Below are positions 5,806 through 13,464 of a DNA stretch of 26,243 bases, one piece after another; position 1 is the stretch's first letter, and the number at the start of each line of letters is the position of its first letter. A model generated the notes under the pieces. The model worked only from the letters and a program-made list of their open reading frames with translations. It ran no database searches and had not been told where the DNA came from. The DNA comes from an archaeon (lineage in GTDB: Archaea; Nanoarchaeota; Nanoarchaeia; Pacearchaeales; GW2011-AR1), in contig DAOWCW010000001.1 of NCBI GenBank assembly GCA_030639395.1, positions 1-26,243 on the forward strand. Direction: 5' to 3'. The position numbers were made by a program, and so were the translations under genes.

Positions 5806-6423
5806 ATGGTTAAGATTGTTTGTATCGGGGATAGTATTGTTGAGGGCGAGGGAGATGAGTTGGGGCTTAGTGGATGGGCCGGGAGACTTCAACTCAAAGT
5901 TTTGAAAGGTTCTAAAGTCGGTGAGAATAGGGTTTATAATTTGGGAATAGGAATGGAGACTTCGATAGATTTGATGCATAGATTTTTTTCGGAGGTTCTT
6001 TATCGTGATCCTGATGTTATTATTATACAGGCTGCCCATGGAGATAGTCGTTTAATGAGGTCTGGTTCTGATAGGGAAGAGTTTGAGATTGGGAAGAGGG
6101 CTAGGCTTCGGGTTTATGATAAGTTGTTTCGTTATCTAAAGGGGAGCGGAAAAAGGGTTTTGATTGTTGGGCTGAATCCGATTTATGTTGAGGGGAGTAT
6201 GAAGGAGGGTGCTGTGAAGAGGGCGGCACATGTGGAGTCTCATAATAGGGGGCTTGGGAGGCTGTGTCGGGAATTTGAATTGGAGTTTTTAGATCCGCGG
6301 GATATTTTTGTTGATGTGGATTTGAAGGATTATTATGTGGACGGACTTCATCCTAATTCTAAAGGTTATGACTTGATGTTTGATGCTATTTATACGAAGT
6401 TGGTTGAGCTGAAGTATTTGTGA
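5806..6423 (+). CDS. SGNH/GDSL-family hydrolase
   Basis: From ATG 5806 the protein has 205 residues. Block I is IVCIGDSIVEGEG with the catalytic Ser at residue 10; block II is VYNLGIGMETS; block III is represented by QAAHGDSR rather than GxND; block V is VDGLHPNSKGYDLM with Asp179 and His182 completing the triad. Members hydrolyse esters or thioesters; the substrate here is unknown. No signal peptide is seen, so it is probably cytoplasmic. The start is set by TTTTTATAAT at 5777-5786, 29 nt upstream (leaderless); a TTG at 5791 in the same frame is less likely. Its 3' end abuts a decayed regulator gene on the other strand. Confidence 0.88.
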   Translation: MVKIVCIGDSIVEGEGDELGLSGWAGRLQLKVLKGSKVGENRVYNLGIGMETSIDLMHRFFSEVLYRDPDVIIIQAAHGDSRLMRSGSDREEFEIGKRARLRVYDKLFRYLKGSGKRVLIVGLNPIYVEGSMKEGAVKRAAHVESHNRGLGRLCREFELEFLDPRDIFVDVDLKDYYVDGLHPNSKGYDLMFDAIYTKLVELKYL

Positions 6424-6428
6424 TAATT

Positions 6429-6600
6429 TGAATTGTTTTCGGTATGCATTCGCTACTTTTTTGCTCCTTATTATTAGATAATCTGGATTTCCTCATATGA
6501 TGATTTGGACATTGTTTCCGTAGATTTGCGTTGGGTTTTCATTGAAAAATCTTTTTTTGATTTTTTTGTATTTGGATGTTTTATTTTTTGTTATTAGTTT
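6429..6600 (-). pseudogene. Remnant of a TrmB-type transcriptional regulator (C-terminal domain)
   Basis: Minus-strand translation gives KKRFFNENPTQIYGNNVQIII, an in-frame TGA (6493-6495), then GNPDYLIIRSKKVANAYRKQF. This follows the C-terminal pattern of archaeal TrmB-family regulators (T-x-IYG-KVAI... P-I-I-KN-EVA-SYR-YFELLW). The stop and the loss of the usual FELLW ending and of the N-terminal winged helix show a decayed gene. Its 3' end is cut off at the SGNH gene. No other gene is seen in 6424-6640. Confidence 0.5.
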
Positions 6601-6641
6601 TTAGTCGTTGGTTTTATTCTATGAGAATTGTGGTTTTGATT

Positions 6642-6685
6642 TTGTCGACGGGCAATTTCCTTTTGGCAGGGCAAACTTTTATAAA
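6642..6685 (+). promoter_or_regulatory. EF-2 promoter with GTCGAC element and GGGCAAA-TATA box
   Basis: TTGTCGACGGG at 6642-6652, GGGCAAAC at 6669-6676 and TTTTATAAA at 6677-6685, with the ATG at 6708, 31 nt from the TATA start. It shares all parts with the rps12 promoter, including a TTTTTCA-TTAATT stretch after the TATA box. A second GGGCAA stands at 6650-6655. Confidence 0.7.
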
Positions 6686-6707
6686 CCATTTTTTCAATTA
6701 ATTCTCT

Positions 6708-8879
6708 ATGGCAGATAAGATGACTGAGAAGGTTAGGGAATTACAAAAAGACCCAACACATATTCGAAATATTGCAATTTGCGCCCATATTGATCATGGG
6801 AAGACGACGTTTTCTGATAATCTTTTGGCTGGTGCTGGGATGATGAGTGAGGATTTGGCTGGGAAGGCTAGGACTTTGGATTTTCATGACGATGAGGCAG
6901 AGAGAGGGATTACTATTGATTCGGCTTCGGTTTCTATGGTTCATAAAGTGAATGACGAGGATTATTTGATTAATTTGATTGATACTCCTGGGCACGTTGA
7001 TTTTGGTGGGGACGTTACTCGGGCGATGAGGGCGGTTGATGGTGCGATTGTTTTATCTTGTGCTAGCGAGGGGATTATGCCTCAGACTGAGACTGTTTTA
7101 AGGCAGGCTTTGAAGGAGAGAGTTCGTCCTATTTTGTTTATTAATAAGGTTGATAGATTGATTAGAGAGGTTAAGTTGACTCCTGAGGAAATGCAGAAGA
7201 GGTTTGTTGATATTATTGATTCTGTGAATAAGTTGATTGCTGAGATTGCTGAGCCTGAGTATAAACAAAAGTGGCAGGTTAATGTTGCTGATGGGACTGT
7301 TGCATTTGGTAGTGCGTTTCACAATTGGGCTTTGTCCATTCCTTATATGCAGGAAAATAAGATTAGTTTTAAGGAAGTTATTGATGCTTACGAAGCTGGC
7401 GGTGAGGAGTATAAGATTTTGGCTAAGAAGGCTCCTATTCATGAGGTTGTTCTTGGTATGGTTATTAATAATCATCCGGATCCTGTGACTGCTCAGGGAT
7501 ATAGGATTCCTAAGATTTGGCATGGTGATTTGGAAAGTGATGCTGGAAAGGATTTTATTAATTGCAATATTGATGGAGAGGTTGCGTTTGTTCCAATTAA
7601 GATTGTTGTTGACCCGCATGCTGGAGAGGTTGCGGCTGGTAGGTTATTTGGTGGAACGATTAAGCAGGGTGATGAGTTGTATATGAATATTGCGAAGACT
7701 AAGGTTCGGGCTCAGCAGGTTTCGATTTACAAGGGGGCTTCGCGGGTTCAGCTTGATGAGGTTGTTGCTGGGAATATTGTTGGTATTGTTGGATTGAAGG
7801 ATGTTGTTGTTGGGGAGACTGTTTCTAGGAATCCAATTGAGCCGTTTGAGGCGATTAGTCATTTGTTTGAACCCGTTGTTACAAAATCTATTAGCGCCAA
7901 GAGAACTGCTGATTTGCCGAAGTTGATTGAGATTTTGAGACAGGTTGGTAAGGAGGATCCGTCCTTGAGGATTGAGATTAATGAGGAGACTGGAGAGTCA
8001 TTGATGTCTGGGATGGGTGAGTTGCATTTGGAGATTATTGAAAATAGGATTAAGACTGAGAAGGGCTTGGAGATTGAGATGGGTCCACCGATTATTGTTT
8101 ATCGTGAGTCGATTGCGAAGAAGAGTGATATTGCTGTTGGGCGTTCTCCGAATAAGCATAATGATTTTTTTATGGTCGTTGAACCTTTGGAAGATAATAT
8201 TATTGAGGCTATTGCGGATGGTACTTTGCCATCTGGTAGAATTAAGAAGAAAGATAAGGCTTTGGATGAGACTTTAGTTGGCTTGGGAATTAGTAGGGAT
8301 GAGGCTGGGCAGTATAGGAATATTTACAAGGGTTCGGTTTTTCAAGATAGAACTAAAGGTATTGTTCAGATTGGAGAGGTTATCGAGTTGTTACTTGATG
8401 CGTTTGAGCAGGTTATGGATGCTGGTCCGTTGGCACGAGAGCCTTGTCATAAGATGAAGGTTTCGGTTGTTGATATGAAGTTGCATGAGGATTCGATTCA
8501 CCGTGGTCCTGCGCAGGTTTATCCGGCTGTTCGAGATGCGATTAAGGAAGGTTTTGCTAAGGCTGTCCCTGTTATTTTTGAGCCGGTTCAGGTTCATCAG
8601 ATTGAGGCGCCTACTGATTTTATGGGTGCTGTGACTTCGCTGGTTTCTGGGAAAAGAGGGACTTTGGTTGATGTGCAGCAAGATGAGACAGGTGTTACAG
8701 TTAGGGCTGAGTTGCCGGTTTCGGAGATGATTGGATGGACTAGTGATTTGAGAAGTGCGACTGAGGGTAGAGGGGTTTCTAGCTTGGTTAGTCAGACTTT
8801 TAAGAAGTTGCCTACGGACATGCAGGCTAAGGTTATTGCGCAGATTAGGTCTCGGAAAGGATTAGCCGAGAATCAGTAA
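6708..8879 (+). CDS. fusA: Translation elongation factor EF-2
   Basis: This is the ribosomal translocase GTPase. At 723 residues it is normal for archaeal EF-2. Visible motifs: G1 AHIDHGKTT (25-33), RGITID switch I, G3 DTPGH (92-96), G4 NKVD (146-149), and in domain IV LHEDSIHRGPAQ with His598 as the diphthamide site. The leaderless start at 6708 follows the TATA box by 31 nt. Codons are strongly G+T-biased (TTG, GTT, GAG), typical of the well-expressed genes here. Part of its G domain is duplicated at 5668-5718, and its stop codon begins a long hairpin. Confidence 0.98.
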   Translation: MADKMTEKVRELQKDPTHIRNIAICAHIDHGKTTFSDNLLAGAGMMSEDLAGKARTLDFHDDEAERGITIDSASVSMVHKVNDEDYLINLIDTPGHVDFGGDVTRAMRAVDGAIVLSCASEGIMPQTETVLRQALKERVRPILFINKVDRLIREVKLTPEEMQKRFVDIIDSVNKLIAEIAEPEYKQKWQVNVADGTVAFGSAFHNWALSIPYMQENKISFKEVIDAYEAGGEEYKILAKKAPIHEVVLGMVINNHPDPVTAQGYRIPKIWHGDLESDAGKDFINCNIDGEVAFVPIKIVVDPHAGEVAAGRLFGGTIKQGDELYMNIAKTKVRAQQVSIYKGASRVQLDEVVAGNIVGIVGLKDVVVGETVSRNPIEPFEAISHLFEPVVTKSISAKRTADLPKLIEILRQVGKEDPSLRIEINEETGESLMSGMGELHLEIIENRIKTEKGLEIEMGPPIIVYRESIAKKSDIAVGRSPNKHNDFFMVVEPLEDNIIEAIADGTLPSGRIKKKDKALDETLVGLGISRDEAGQYRNIYKGSVFQDRTKGIVQIGEVIELLLDAFEQVMDAGPLAREPCHKMKVSVVDMKLHEDSIHRGPAQVYPAVRDAIKEGFAKAVPVIFEPVQVHQIEAPTDFMGAVTSLVSGKRGTLVDVQQDETGVTVRAELPVSEMIGWTSDLRSATEGRGVSSLVSQTFKKLPTDMQAKVIAQIRSRKGLAENQ

Positions 8880-8988
8880 TTTCAATTTCTAGCGTTTTAT
8901 ACTTCGTTGCGAGAACGCTTGCGTATGTTAATACGCCACGCAACCTCGCGCCTCGTCTAAAACTGCTATAAATTGAAATTGTTAACTG
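8874..8988 (+). terminator. Long branched hairpin starting at the EF-2 stop codon
   Basis: Successive pairings: 8878-8888 with 8970-8980 (AATTTCAATTT/AAATTGAAATT), 8890-8893 with 8965-8968, 8894-8899 with 8958-8963 (GTTTTA/TAAAAC, one bulged T), 8906-8911 with 8939-8944 (GTTGCG/CGCAAC), and an inner GCGTAT-GTTA-ATACGC hairpin (8921-8936). The TAA stop is 8877-8879. The structure spans about 105 nt and fills most of the gap to the next gene. Confidence 0.85.
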
Positions 8989-9032
8989 GGGAGCTTGTAA
9001 AGATTTTTAAGTATTGATTAAGTTGCTGGTCT

Positions 9033-9671
9033 ATGGTAGAAAGTAAATATAATTGGGGATTATATGTACTTATAATTTTTATTGGTATATTCTTAACTAG
9101 TTTTTTGCTTAGCTCATGGAGTGGCTTCTTGAATGGCTTATTTAATTTAGATTTGAATTTAGCTGATAATTCTTTATTCGAGATTGTAAGTTTATGGGCA
9201 CTTATATGTGCAATCTTTATAATTCCGATTGTATGGTTTATTGACTGGATAATTCAAGAAAATACTAAAAGTAAAAAACACACAATTCCAGCATGGGTTT
9301 GGGGTATCGTAGTTTTAGCTTTAATTTACTCAATTTTTACCTTGAATATTTTAAGTATTTTCATGATTGTAATTAATATTGCAATTGGCCTTAAGTGTAA
9401 AGATTGGGCTGAAAAAATTAATAAAAATATTTTAATTGCTTTTTTTATTGGATTTGTTTTTGGAATTTTTGGAATATTAGGTTATTATATTTATTACAAA
9501 CATAATAACCCAAAAGAAGATAATGAAAAAAGGGAGTCATCAAAGAAACAAAAAACAAAAAACGTAAAAATGCAAAAGAAGGATACAGATGATTGGATTT
9601 TTATGCTGAAGGCGGTGGGTGTTTTTATTGTTATTATTTTAGTTTATCTTTTAATCAGATTAATATTCTAA
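9033..9671 (+). CDS. Multi-pass membrane protein of unknown function
   Basis: The 212 residues contain about six membrane helices: two in the first 75 residues, two to three between about 90 and 155 (GIVVLALIYSIF, ILSIFMIVINIAIGL, ILIAFFIGFVFGIFGILGYYIYY), then a lysine-rich cytoplasmic linker (KESSKKQKTKNVKMQKK-like) and a final helix. No family is recognised. A TATA-like GATTTTTAAGT (around 9002-9012) lies 27-30 nt before the ATG. The base composition is A-rich compared with EF-2, as in the 4077-5431 pair. Confidence 0.75.
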   Translation: MVESKYNWGLYVLIIFIGIFLTSFLLSSWSGFLNGLFNLDLNLADNSLFEIVSLWALICAIFIIPIVWFIDWIIQENTKSKKHTIPAWVWGIVVLALIYSIFTLNILSIFMIVINIAIGLKCKDWAEKINKNILIAFFIGFVFGIFGILGYYIYYKHNNPKEDNEKRESSKKQKTKNVKMQKKDTDDWIFMLKAVGVFIVIILVYLLIRLIF

Positions 9672-9703
9672 GCATTTTTAAAGTTGATTTTGGTGATATA
9701 TTT

Positions 9704-10276
9704 ATGAAACAGAGAAAATCAAATGGCTTTGGAATTGCTAGTTTTGTTTTAGGGCTTCTTTCACTTCTCTTTATGCCTACTATTATTGGACCCTTTATTT
9801 TTGGAACACTTGGGATTGTTTTTTATTTCAAGCAGAAGAAAATAAAGTCTAGTGGTTTATCTATTGCGGGATTAGTTTTGAGTATTATATCTCTTGTTTT
9901 TTTTATTTTTATAGCTACAATAACAATTATCTGGGCTGCGATAATTCCTATGGTTTCTGAAAATATTGCTGAAGAGCCTATTGTAGATAGTGGGACTTTA
10001 AATTCGGATGAATATGTTTTTCAGGGATTTTATGTTTATGATTATGATTCGGTAACTCTAGAGGTAACGACAACTAATCCTTCTAGCATGATGCTTCTTC
10101 AGGAAAATGAATTTTTAAGATATGAAAAAGGCGAGGAATTTTATTACATTGAAGGAACATTGGAAGCTAAAAGACTATTTCTAGGAAATCATGAATTAAA
10201 TTCAGGGACTTATTATTTGGTTATTCAGGGAATTAATGATTCACTTACCTATGAATATTCAATAAGTGTGGATTAG
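9704..10276 (+). CDS. DUF4190-like membrane protein with extracytoplasmic beta domain
   Basis: From ATG 9704 (190 residues) the protein starts MKQRKSNGFGIASFVLGLLSLLF. The first 85 residues contain a two-helix segment with G-IASFVLGLLS and SSGLSIAGLVLSIISL, the pattern of DUF4190 membrane domains. A third helix is followed by an extracytoplasmic part ending in YEYSISVD, likely beta-rich. An earlier in-frame start near 9593 would overlap the previous gene and read its end off-frame. TTTTTAAAG (9675-9683) lies 29 nt upstream, so a leaderless start at 9704 is preferred. Its stop overlaps the end of a small minus-strand ORF. Function unknown. Confidence 0.78.
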   Translation: MKQRKSNGFGIASFVLGLLSLLFMPTIIGPFIFGTLGIVFYFKQKKIKSSGLSIAGLVLSIISLVFFIFIATITIIWAAIIPMVSENIAEEPIVDSGTLNSDEYVFQGFYVYDYDSVTLEVTTTNPSSMMLLQENEFLRYEKGEEFYYIEGTLEAKRLFLGNHELNSGTYYLVIQGINDSLTYEYSISVD

Positions 10277-10362
10277 TTAAATTCATAGAACCAAACTTTT
10301 CCACTACTATCGGTTGGAGTGTAATACTGGTGACTTGGATATAAAAAGTTGTGATTTAACAT
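10273..10362 (-). other. Protein-like minus-strand fragment
   Basis: A 29-codon reading from ATG 10362, MLNHNFLYPSHQYYTPTD continuing to GKVWFYEFN and TAA at 10273-10275, looks like the C-terminal end of a longer protein. The frame is open upstream to about 10380 without another start. It is probably a gene remnant. It overlaps the stop of the plus-strand 9704 gene tail to tail. Confidence 0.3.
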
Positions 10363-10447
10363 ATCTTTTAGGAGTGGTCGAGAGAGAGTTTATTATAGAT
10401 GTAAGAAGAGTTGAATAATATTTTTAAGTGATGGTTAGTGAGTTAAT

Positions 10448-10640
10448 TGGGTTAGTAATCTAATGGTTGTCATAATAATAATTATTACTAAGATTATTGC
10501 AGAGGATAATAAAAATATTGTGGAGGAGCACAATTTTTTAATGAAGGGCATTATCCCAGATGACACATGTATGGGAGATATAGCTTCCTTCTTTATTAAT
10601 GGATATATAAGAAATCCTAAATAAAATGAAATGAATGAGA
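10448..10640 (-). pseudogene. Broken paralogue of the 10708-11106 membrane protein
   Basis: Minus-strand translation gives FYLGFLIYPLIKKEAIS, a short insertion, then CSSTIFLLSSAIILVIIIIM and TIRLLTQLTH. It aligns with FYLGFLLYPLIEKG, LSSTIFRLSTAIIFIISII and IIRLSIKLAS at the C-terminus of the intact gene next to it. The N-terminal half has no counterpart, since only about 70 nt separate the fragment from the intact gene. This accounts for the gene-free stretch 10363-10707. Confidence 0.7.
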
Positions 10641-10707
10641 TGAACCGTAGGGCAGGAATAACAAAACAAGTAAAAATCCCAGATGAATTTAAATGATTTT
10701 GAGGGGA

Positions 10708-11106
10708 TTAAGAAGCTAATTTGATTGATAATCTGATAATTGCTATAATACTTATTATAAAAATTATCGCTGTGGATAATCTAAATATCGTGGATGAGAG
10801 CAATTCTTTAAGAAAAAATACAGTCCCTTTTTCTATTAATGGATATAGAAGAAAACCTAAATAGAATAATATGAAATAACCTAAGAAAATATATCCTAGG
10901 ATTTTAGTGGAAGTTGTTAGGACATGATTTAGACTTGAGTGTTGGGAGATACATAGGCATACAATGGCGAAGATTCCAAAAATAAATGTTTCTAGTGCTA
11001 CCCTATGAATAGATCCCTTGTTGACGGCATAATCTGAGAAAAAAGCTAATGCTAGAATTAGAGAGGACACAATTACTATTAATTGAGGAAGATTGTCTTT
11101 TGTCAT
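10708..11106 (-). CDS. Four-helix membrane protein of unknown function
   Basis: The 132 residues begin MTKDNLPQLIVIVSSLILALAFF and contain four hydrophobic segments. The second (FIFGIFAIVCLCIS) and third (ILGYIFLGYFILFYLGFLLYP) are separated by a short polar loop. No family is recognised. A CCTTAAAAC box about 30-40 nt upstream on the minus strand is a possible TATA element. It is transcribed divergently from the EF-1A gene, so 11107-11281 holds both promoters. A degenerate partial copy lies just downstream. Confidence 0.7.
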   Translation of the reverse strand: MTKDNLPQLIVIVSSLILALAFFSDYAVNKGSIHRVALETFIFGIFAIVCLCISQHSSLNHVLTTSTKILGYIFLGYFILFYLGFLLYPLIEKGTVFFLKELLSSTIFRLSTAIIFIISIIAIIRLSIKLAS

Positions 11107-11191
11107 TATTATTTGTGATTTTTGAATGTTTTAAGGATTTGTTTGTTTTATTGGTGCGTATTATTATTACAAATCTTTCTAAACCACAACC

Positions 11192-11200
11192 CTTAAAAAC
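11192..11200 (+). promoter_or_regulatory. Probable EF-1A TATA box
   Basis: CTTAAAAAC about 90 nt before the ATG would give a 5' UTR of roughly 60 nt, unlike the leaderless genes. The sequence before the ATG contains ATTAACTAAATT, which also occurs before the surface protein gene at 21727. No Shine-Dalgarno sequence is visible. Confidence 0.4.
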
Positions 11201-11281
11201 CAAAATCTATATTCTAAATTGTATCGTTGGGAGTAAAATCCTTCGGTGTGATTAAATTAACTAAATTAAAAAATAGAAAAA

Positions 11282-12568
11282 ATGGCTAAAGAAAAACCAG
11301 GAATTAATGTTGTATTCGTTGGGCACGTCGATCAGGGGAAATCTACTTGTGTTGGTAGAGTATTCTTCGATGGTGGCGCTGTTTCCGAGCAGGAAATGAA
11401 GAAGTTCAAGGAAGAAGCAGAGAAGCATGGTAAGGTTGGATTCGAGTTTGCTTATGTGATGGATAATTTGAAGGAAGAGCGAGAAAGAGGAGTTACTATT
11501 AACTTGTCTTACAAGAAGCTTATTACTAAGAATTTTGAAGTTACGATAATCGACGCTCCGGGGCATAAGGATTTTGTTAAAAACATGATCACTGGTGCTT
11601 CGCAGGCGGATGCGGCTTTTTTGGTTGTTGGATGTGAAGACGGTGTACAGCCGCAGACTAAGGAACATGTTTGGTTACTTAGAACTATGGGCGTTGCTAG
11701 CCTAGCAGTTTTAATTAATAAGATGGACGTTGTTGATTATTCTGAGGAGAAGTACAAAAAGGCTGTTGAGGACGTTAAAGCTGTGATTAAGCAAGCTGGA
11801 TACGATACTGAGACTACTCCTTTTATTGCAGGTTCTGCTCTTATGGGCGATAATATTGCAAACAAGTCTGACAAAATGGCATGGTATAAGGGACCAACTG
11901 TTTTAGAGCAGATTGATAAGTTTCCTGCACCATCGAAACCAACAAATTTACCAATGCGTATGCCAATCCAGGATGTTTATGAAATAACTGGTATTGGTAC
12001 TGTTCCTGTAGGAAAGATTGAAACAGGTATTATGAAAATCGGACAAAAGGTTATCGTATTACCAGGTCGATCTGGAACTGGTATCCCTGGTGAGGTTCGA
12101 AGTATTGAAGCTCATCACGAACAGCAAACAGAAGGCGAGGCTGGAGACAATGTCGGTATCAACATTAGGGGTGTTGGTAAGAAAGATATGGCTCGAGGCG
12201 ACGTTATTTGTGACGCTGCTGAACCTGCATCTATAGTTGAAGAATTTGAAGCACAAGTTGCTATCATTAATCATCCAACTGTTATTGCTAAGGGTTATAC
12301 ACCAGTTTTCCATGTTCATACAGCTCAAGTTCCGTGTCAATTCGTGGAACTGAAGGCTAAGTTGGACCCTGCTACTGGACAAGTTGCTGAAGAGAACCCA
12401 GATTTCCTCAAGAATGGGGATGTTGCTATTGTAAAGATTAAGCCGATTGGCAATCTAGTTATGGAGTCTGCTGATAAGAATCCGAATATGGCTAGGTTTG
12501 CGATTCGAGATGCTGGTGTTACAGTTGCTGCTGGTGTTTGTAAATCTTTGACTCCTAAAAAACTTTAA
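11282..12568 (+). CDS. tuf: Translation elongation factor EF-1A
   Basis: This GTPase delivers aminoacyl-tRNA to the ribosome. The 428 residues are full length for archaeal EF-1A. Motifs: G1 GHVDQGKST (14-22), RERGVTIN switch I, G3 DAPGH (91-95), G4 NKMD (146-149), and domain II/III signatures VGKIETG and the C-terminal MARFAIRDAGVTVAAGV. The residue after GHVD is Gln instead of the usual archaeal His (Ser in most eukaryotes), in the P-loop next to the nucleotide. The start at 11282 matches the family N-terminus. The stop codon is inside the 5' arm of the longest hairpin in the window. Confidence 0.98.
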   Translation: MAKEKPGINVVFVGHVDQGKSTCVGRVFFDGGAVSEQEMKKFKEEAEKHGKVGFEFAYVMDNLKEERERGVTINLSYKKLITKNFEVTIIDAPGHKDFVKNMITGASQADAAFLVVGCEDGVQPQTKEHVWLLRTMGVASLAVLINKMDVVDYSEEKYKKAVEDVKAVIKQAGYDTETTPFIAGSALMGDNIANKSDKMAWYKGPTVLEQIDKFPAPSKPTNLPMRMPIQDVYEITGIGTVPVGKIETGIMKIGQKVIVLPGRSGTGIPGEVRSIEAHHEQQTEGEAGDNVGINIRGVGKKDMARGDVICDAAEPASIVEEFEAQVAIINHPTVIAKGYTPVFHVHTAQVPCQFVELKAKLDPATGQVAEENPDFLKNGDVAIVKIKPIGNLVMESADKNPNMARFAIRDAGVTVAAGVCKSLTPKKL

Positions 12569-12665
12569 TTTTATTTGAAAATTTCTTGGTAAAAAAATGT
12601 TCACGTACACTTGTACGCGTCACATTTTTTTACGCTTCGAAATTTTCTGACTAAAATTAAAGTTT
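12560..12665 (+). terminator. Long hairpin enclosing the EF-1A stop codon
   Basis: Four nested stems: 12560-12573 with 12652-12665 (14 bp, AAACTTTAATTTTA and its exact complement), 12578-12585 with 12639-12646 (8 bp), 12590-12600 with 12622-12632 (11 bp), and 12604-12608 with 12613-12617 (CGTAC/GTACG, loop ACTT). About 38 bp pair over 106 nt. The UAA at 12566-12568 is in the outer stem. A T-rich tract follows at 12667-12683, so termination there is likely. Confidence 0.92.
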
Positions 12666-12704
12666 GCTTTTTATTTTTTTATTATTGCCCTTTTTTTGGG
12701 TTTT

Positions 12705-12740
12705 ATTTGTTTGATTTAGTTGGATATGTTTTTATAAAGT
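12705..12740 (+). repeat. 36-bp direct repeat, copy 1, containing a promoter
   Basis: These 36 bases are identical to 13410-13445. They contain TTTTTATAAAG (12729-12739), which lies 32 nt before the ATG at 12761, so the repeat is a duplicated promoter. The identity ends just after the TATA box. Confidence 0.9.
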
Positions 12741-12760
12741 GTGTTCTAGTTGTTTTTGAT

Positions 12761-13336
12761 ATGGATAGAAAAGTTGCCAAGAAGTTGTTAGGTGAATTGG
12801 GAAGACGTGGAAGACTTGTAACTCTAGATAATGAATTATTTTTAGATATATTGGTTTCAGCTAAGGTTCCTGAGTCTTCAAGGTTTTATGAAGAAGTGTC
12901 AGGAGATCGGCAGACGGTAAGGGGAATTGGTCGTTGTCATTGTCTTTCATTGTCAAAAATTTTGAGAAATAAAAATGCGAAGTACTATCAATTATCTCAA
13001 TGGGGAAGAGCCTATGAGGCTGTTGCGTCTGCTTTTGGTATTTGTTCTTCAGATGCTTTAGGTAGAGATTTGCAAGCAGATGAGAATTTGATAAGGATGA
13101 TGACAGAATGTGAAGATCCGTTTTCATTGCTAGGGAAACTTGAAACATATGATTTTGAGAAGTCTAAAGGGAAGTTATTAATTAGGATTTATCCGGTTTT
13201 GGGAATTCCTGGTGTTGAGGATATGAATTCGATATATGATTGGGAAAGAGCGAATACAGTTTATGAAGAAGTTAAGGTTGTGGGATTTTTTCCGAAACAA
13301 AAAAGAATTAGTTCGCAAGAATATTTGTCTTGTTAA
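12761..13336 (+). CDS. Hypothetical protein, possible winged-helix features
   Basis: The 191 residues begin MDRKVAKKLLGELGRRGRLVTL. The start is fixed by the TATA box; an open frame further upstream (from 12611) would read through the EF-1A hairpin. The N-terminal helices plus KYYQLSQWGRAYEAVASAFG, which resembles the wing region (YYxLTxxGxxL) of archaeal winged helix proteins, suggest DNA binding but weakly. A Cys/His pair (RCHCLS) occurs near residue 58. No family is recognised. It shares an identical promoter segment with the next gene, so both are probably expressed under the same conditions. Confidence 0.75.
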   Translation: MDRKVAKKLLGELGRRGRLVTLDNELFLDILVSAKVPESSRFYEEVSGDRQTVRGIGRCHCLSLSKILRNKNAKYYQLSQWGRAYEAVASAFGICSSDALGRDLQADENLIRMMTECEDPFSLLGKLETYDFEKSKGKLLIRIYPVLGIPGVEDMNSIYDWERANTVYEEVKVVGFFPKQKRISSQEYLSC

Positions 13337-13409
13337 TTAGAATGGACTTTGTTGCTATGATTTAAGGTTCACTGTTGGGTGTTTTTGTTTGGATTTTTTG
13401 ATTTGTTTG

Positions 13410-13445
13410 ATTTGTTTGATTTAGTTGGATATGTTTTTATAAAGT
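13410..13445 (+). repeat. 36-bp direct repeat, copy 2, containing a promoter
   Basis: This exact copy of 12705-12740 carries its TATA box at 13434-13444, 31 nt before the ATG at 13465. A short TTTGTTTGA tandem precedes it. The genes behind the two copies are not similar. Confidence 0.9.
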
Positions 13446-13464
13446 TTGATTTTATCTTATTTCT

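Noticed and set aside
5538..5813. 91-codon plus-strand frame containing DTPGHVDFG
   Set aside because: The GTPase-like motif comes entirely from the 51-nt EF-2 copy. The rest is not protein-like, the frame overlaps the SGNH start, and the TATA box of the next gene lies within it.
12611..12760. Upstream extension of the 12761 gene
   Set aside because: It would read through the EF-1A hairpin and a T-rich tract, and the TATA box at 12729-12739 sets the start at 12761.
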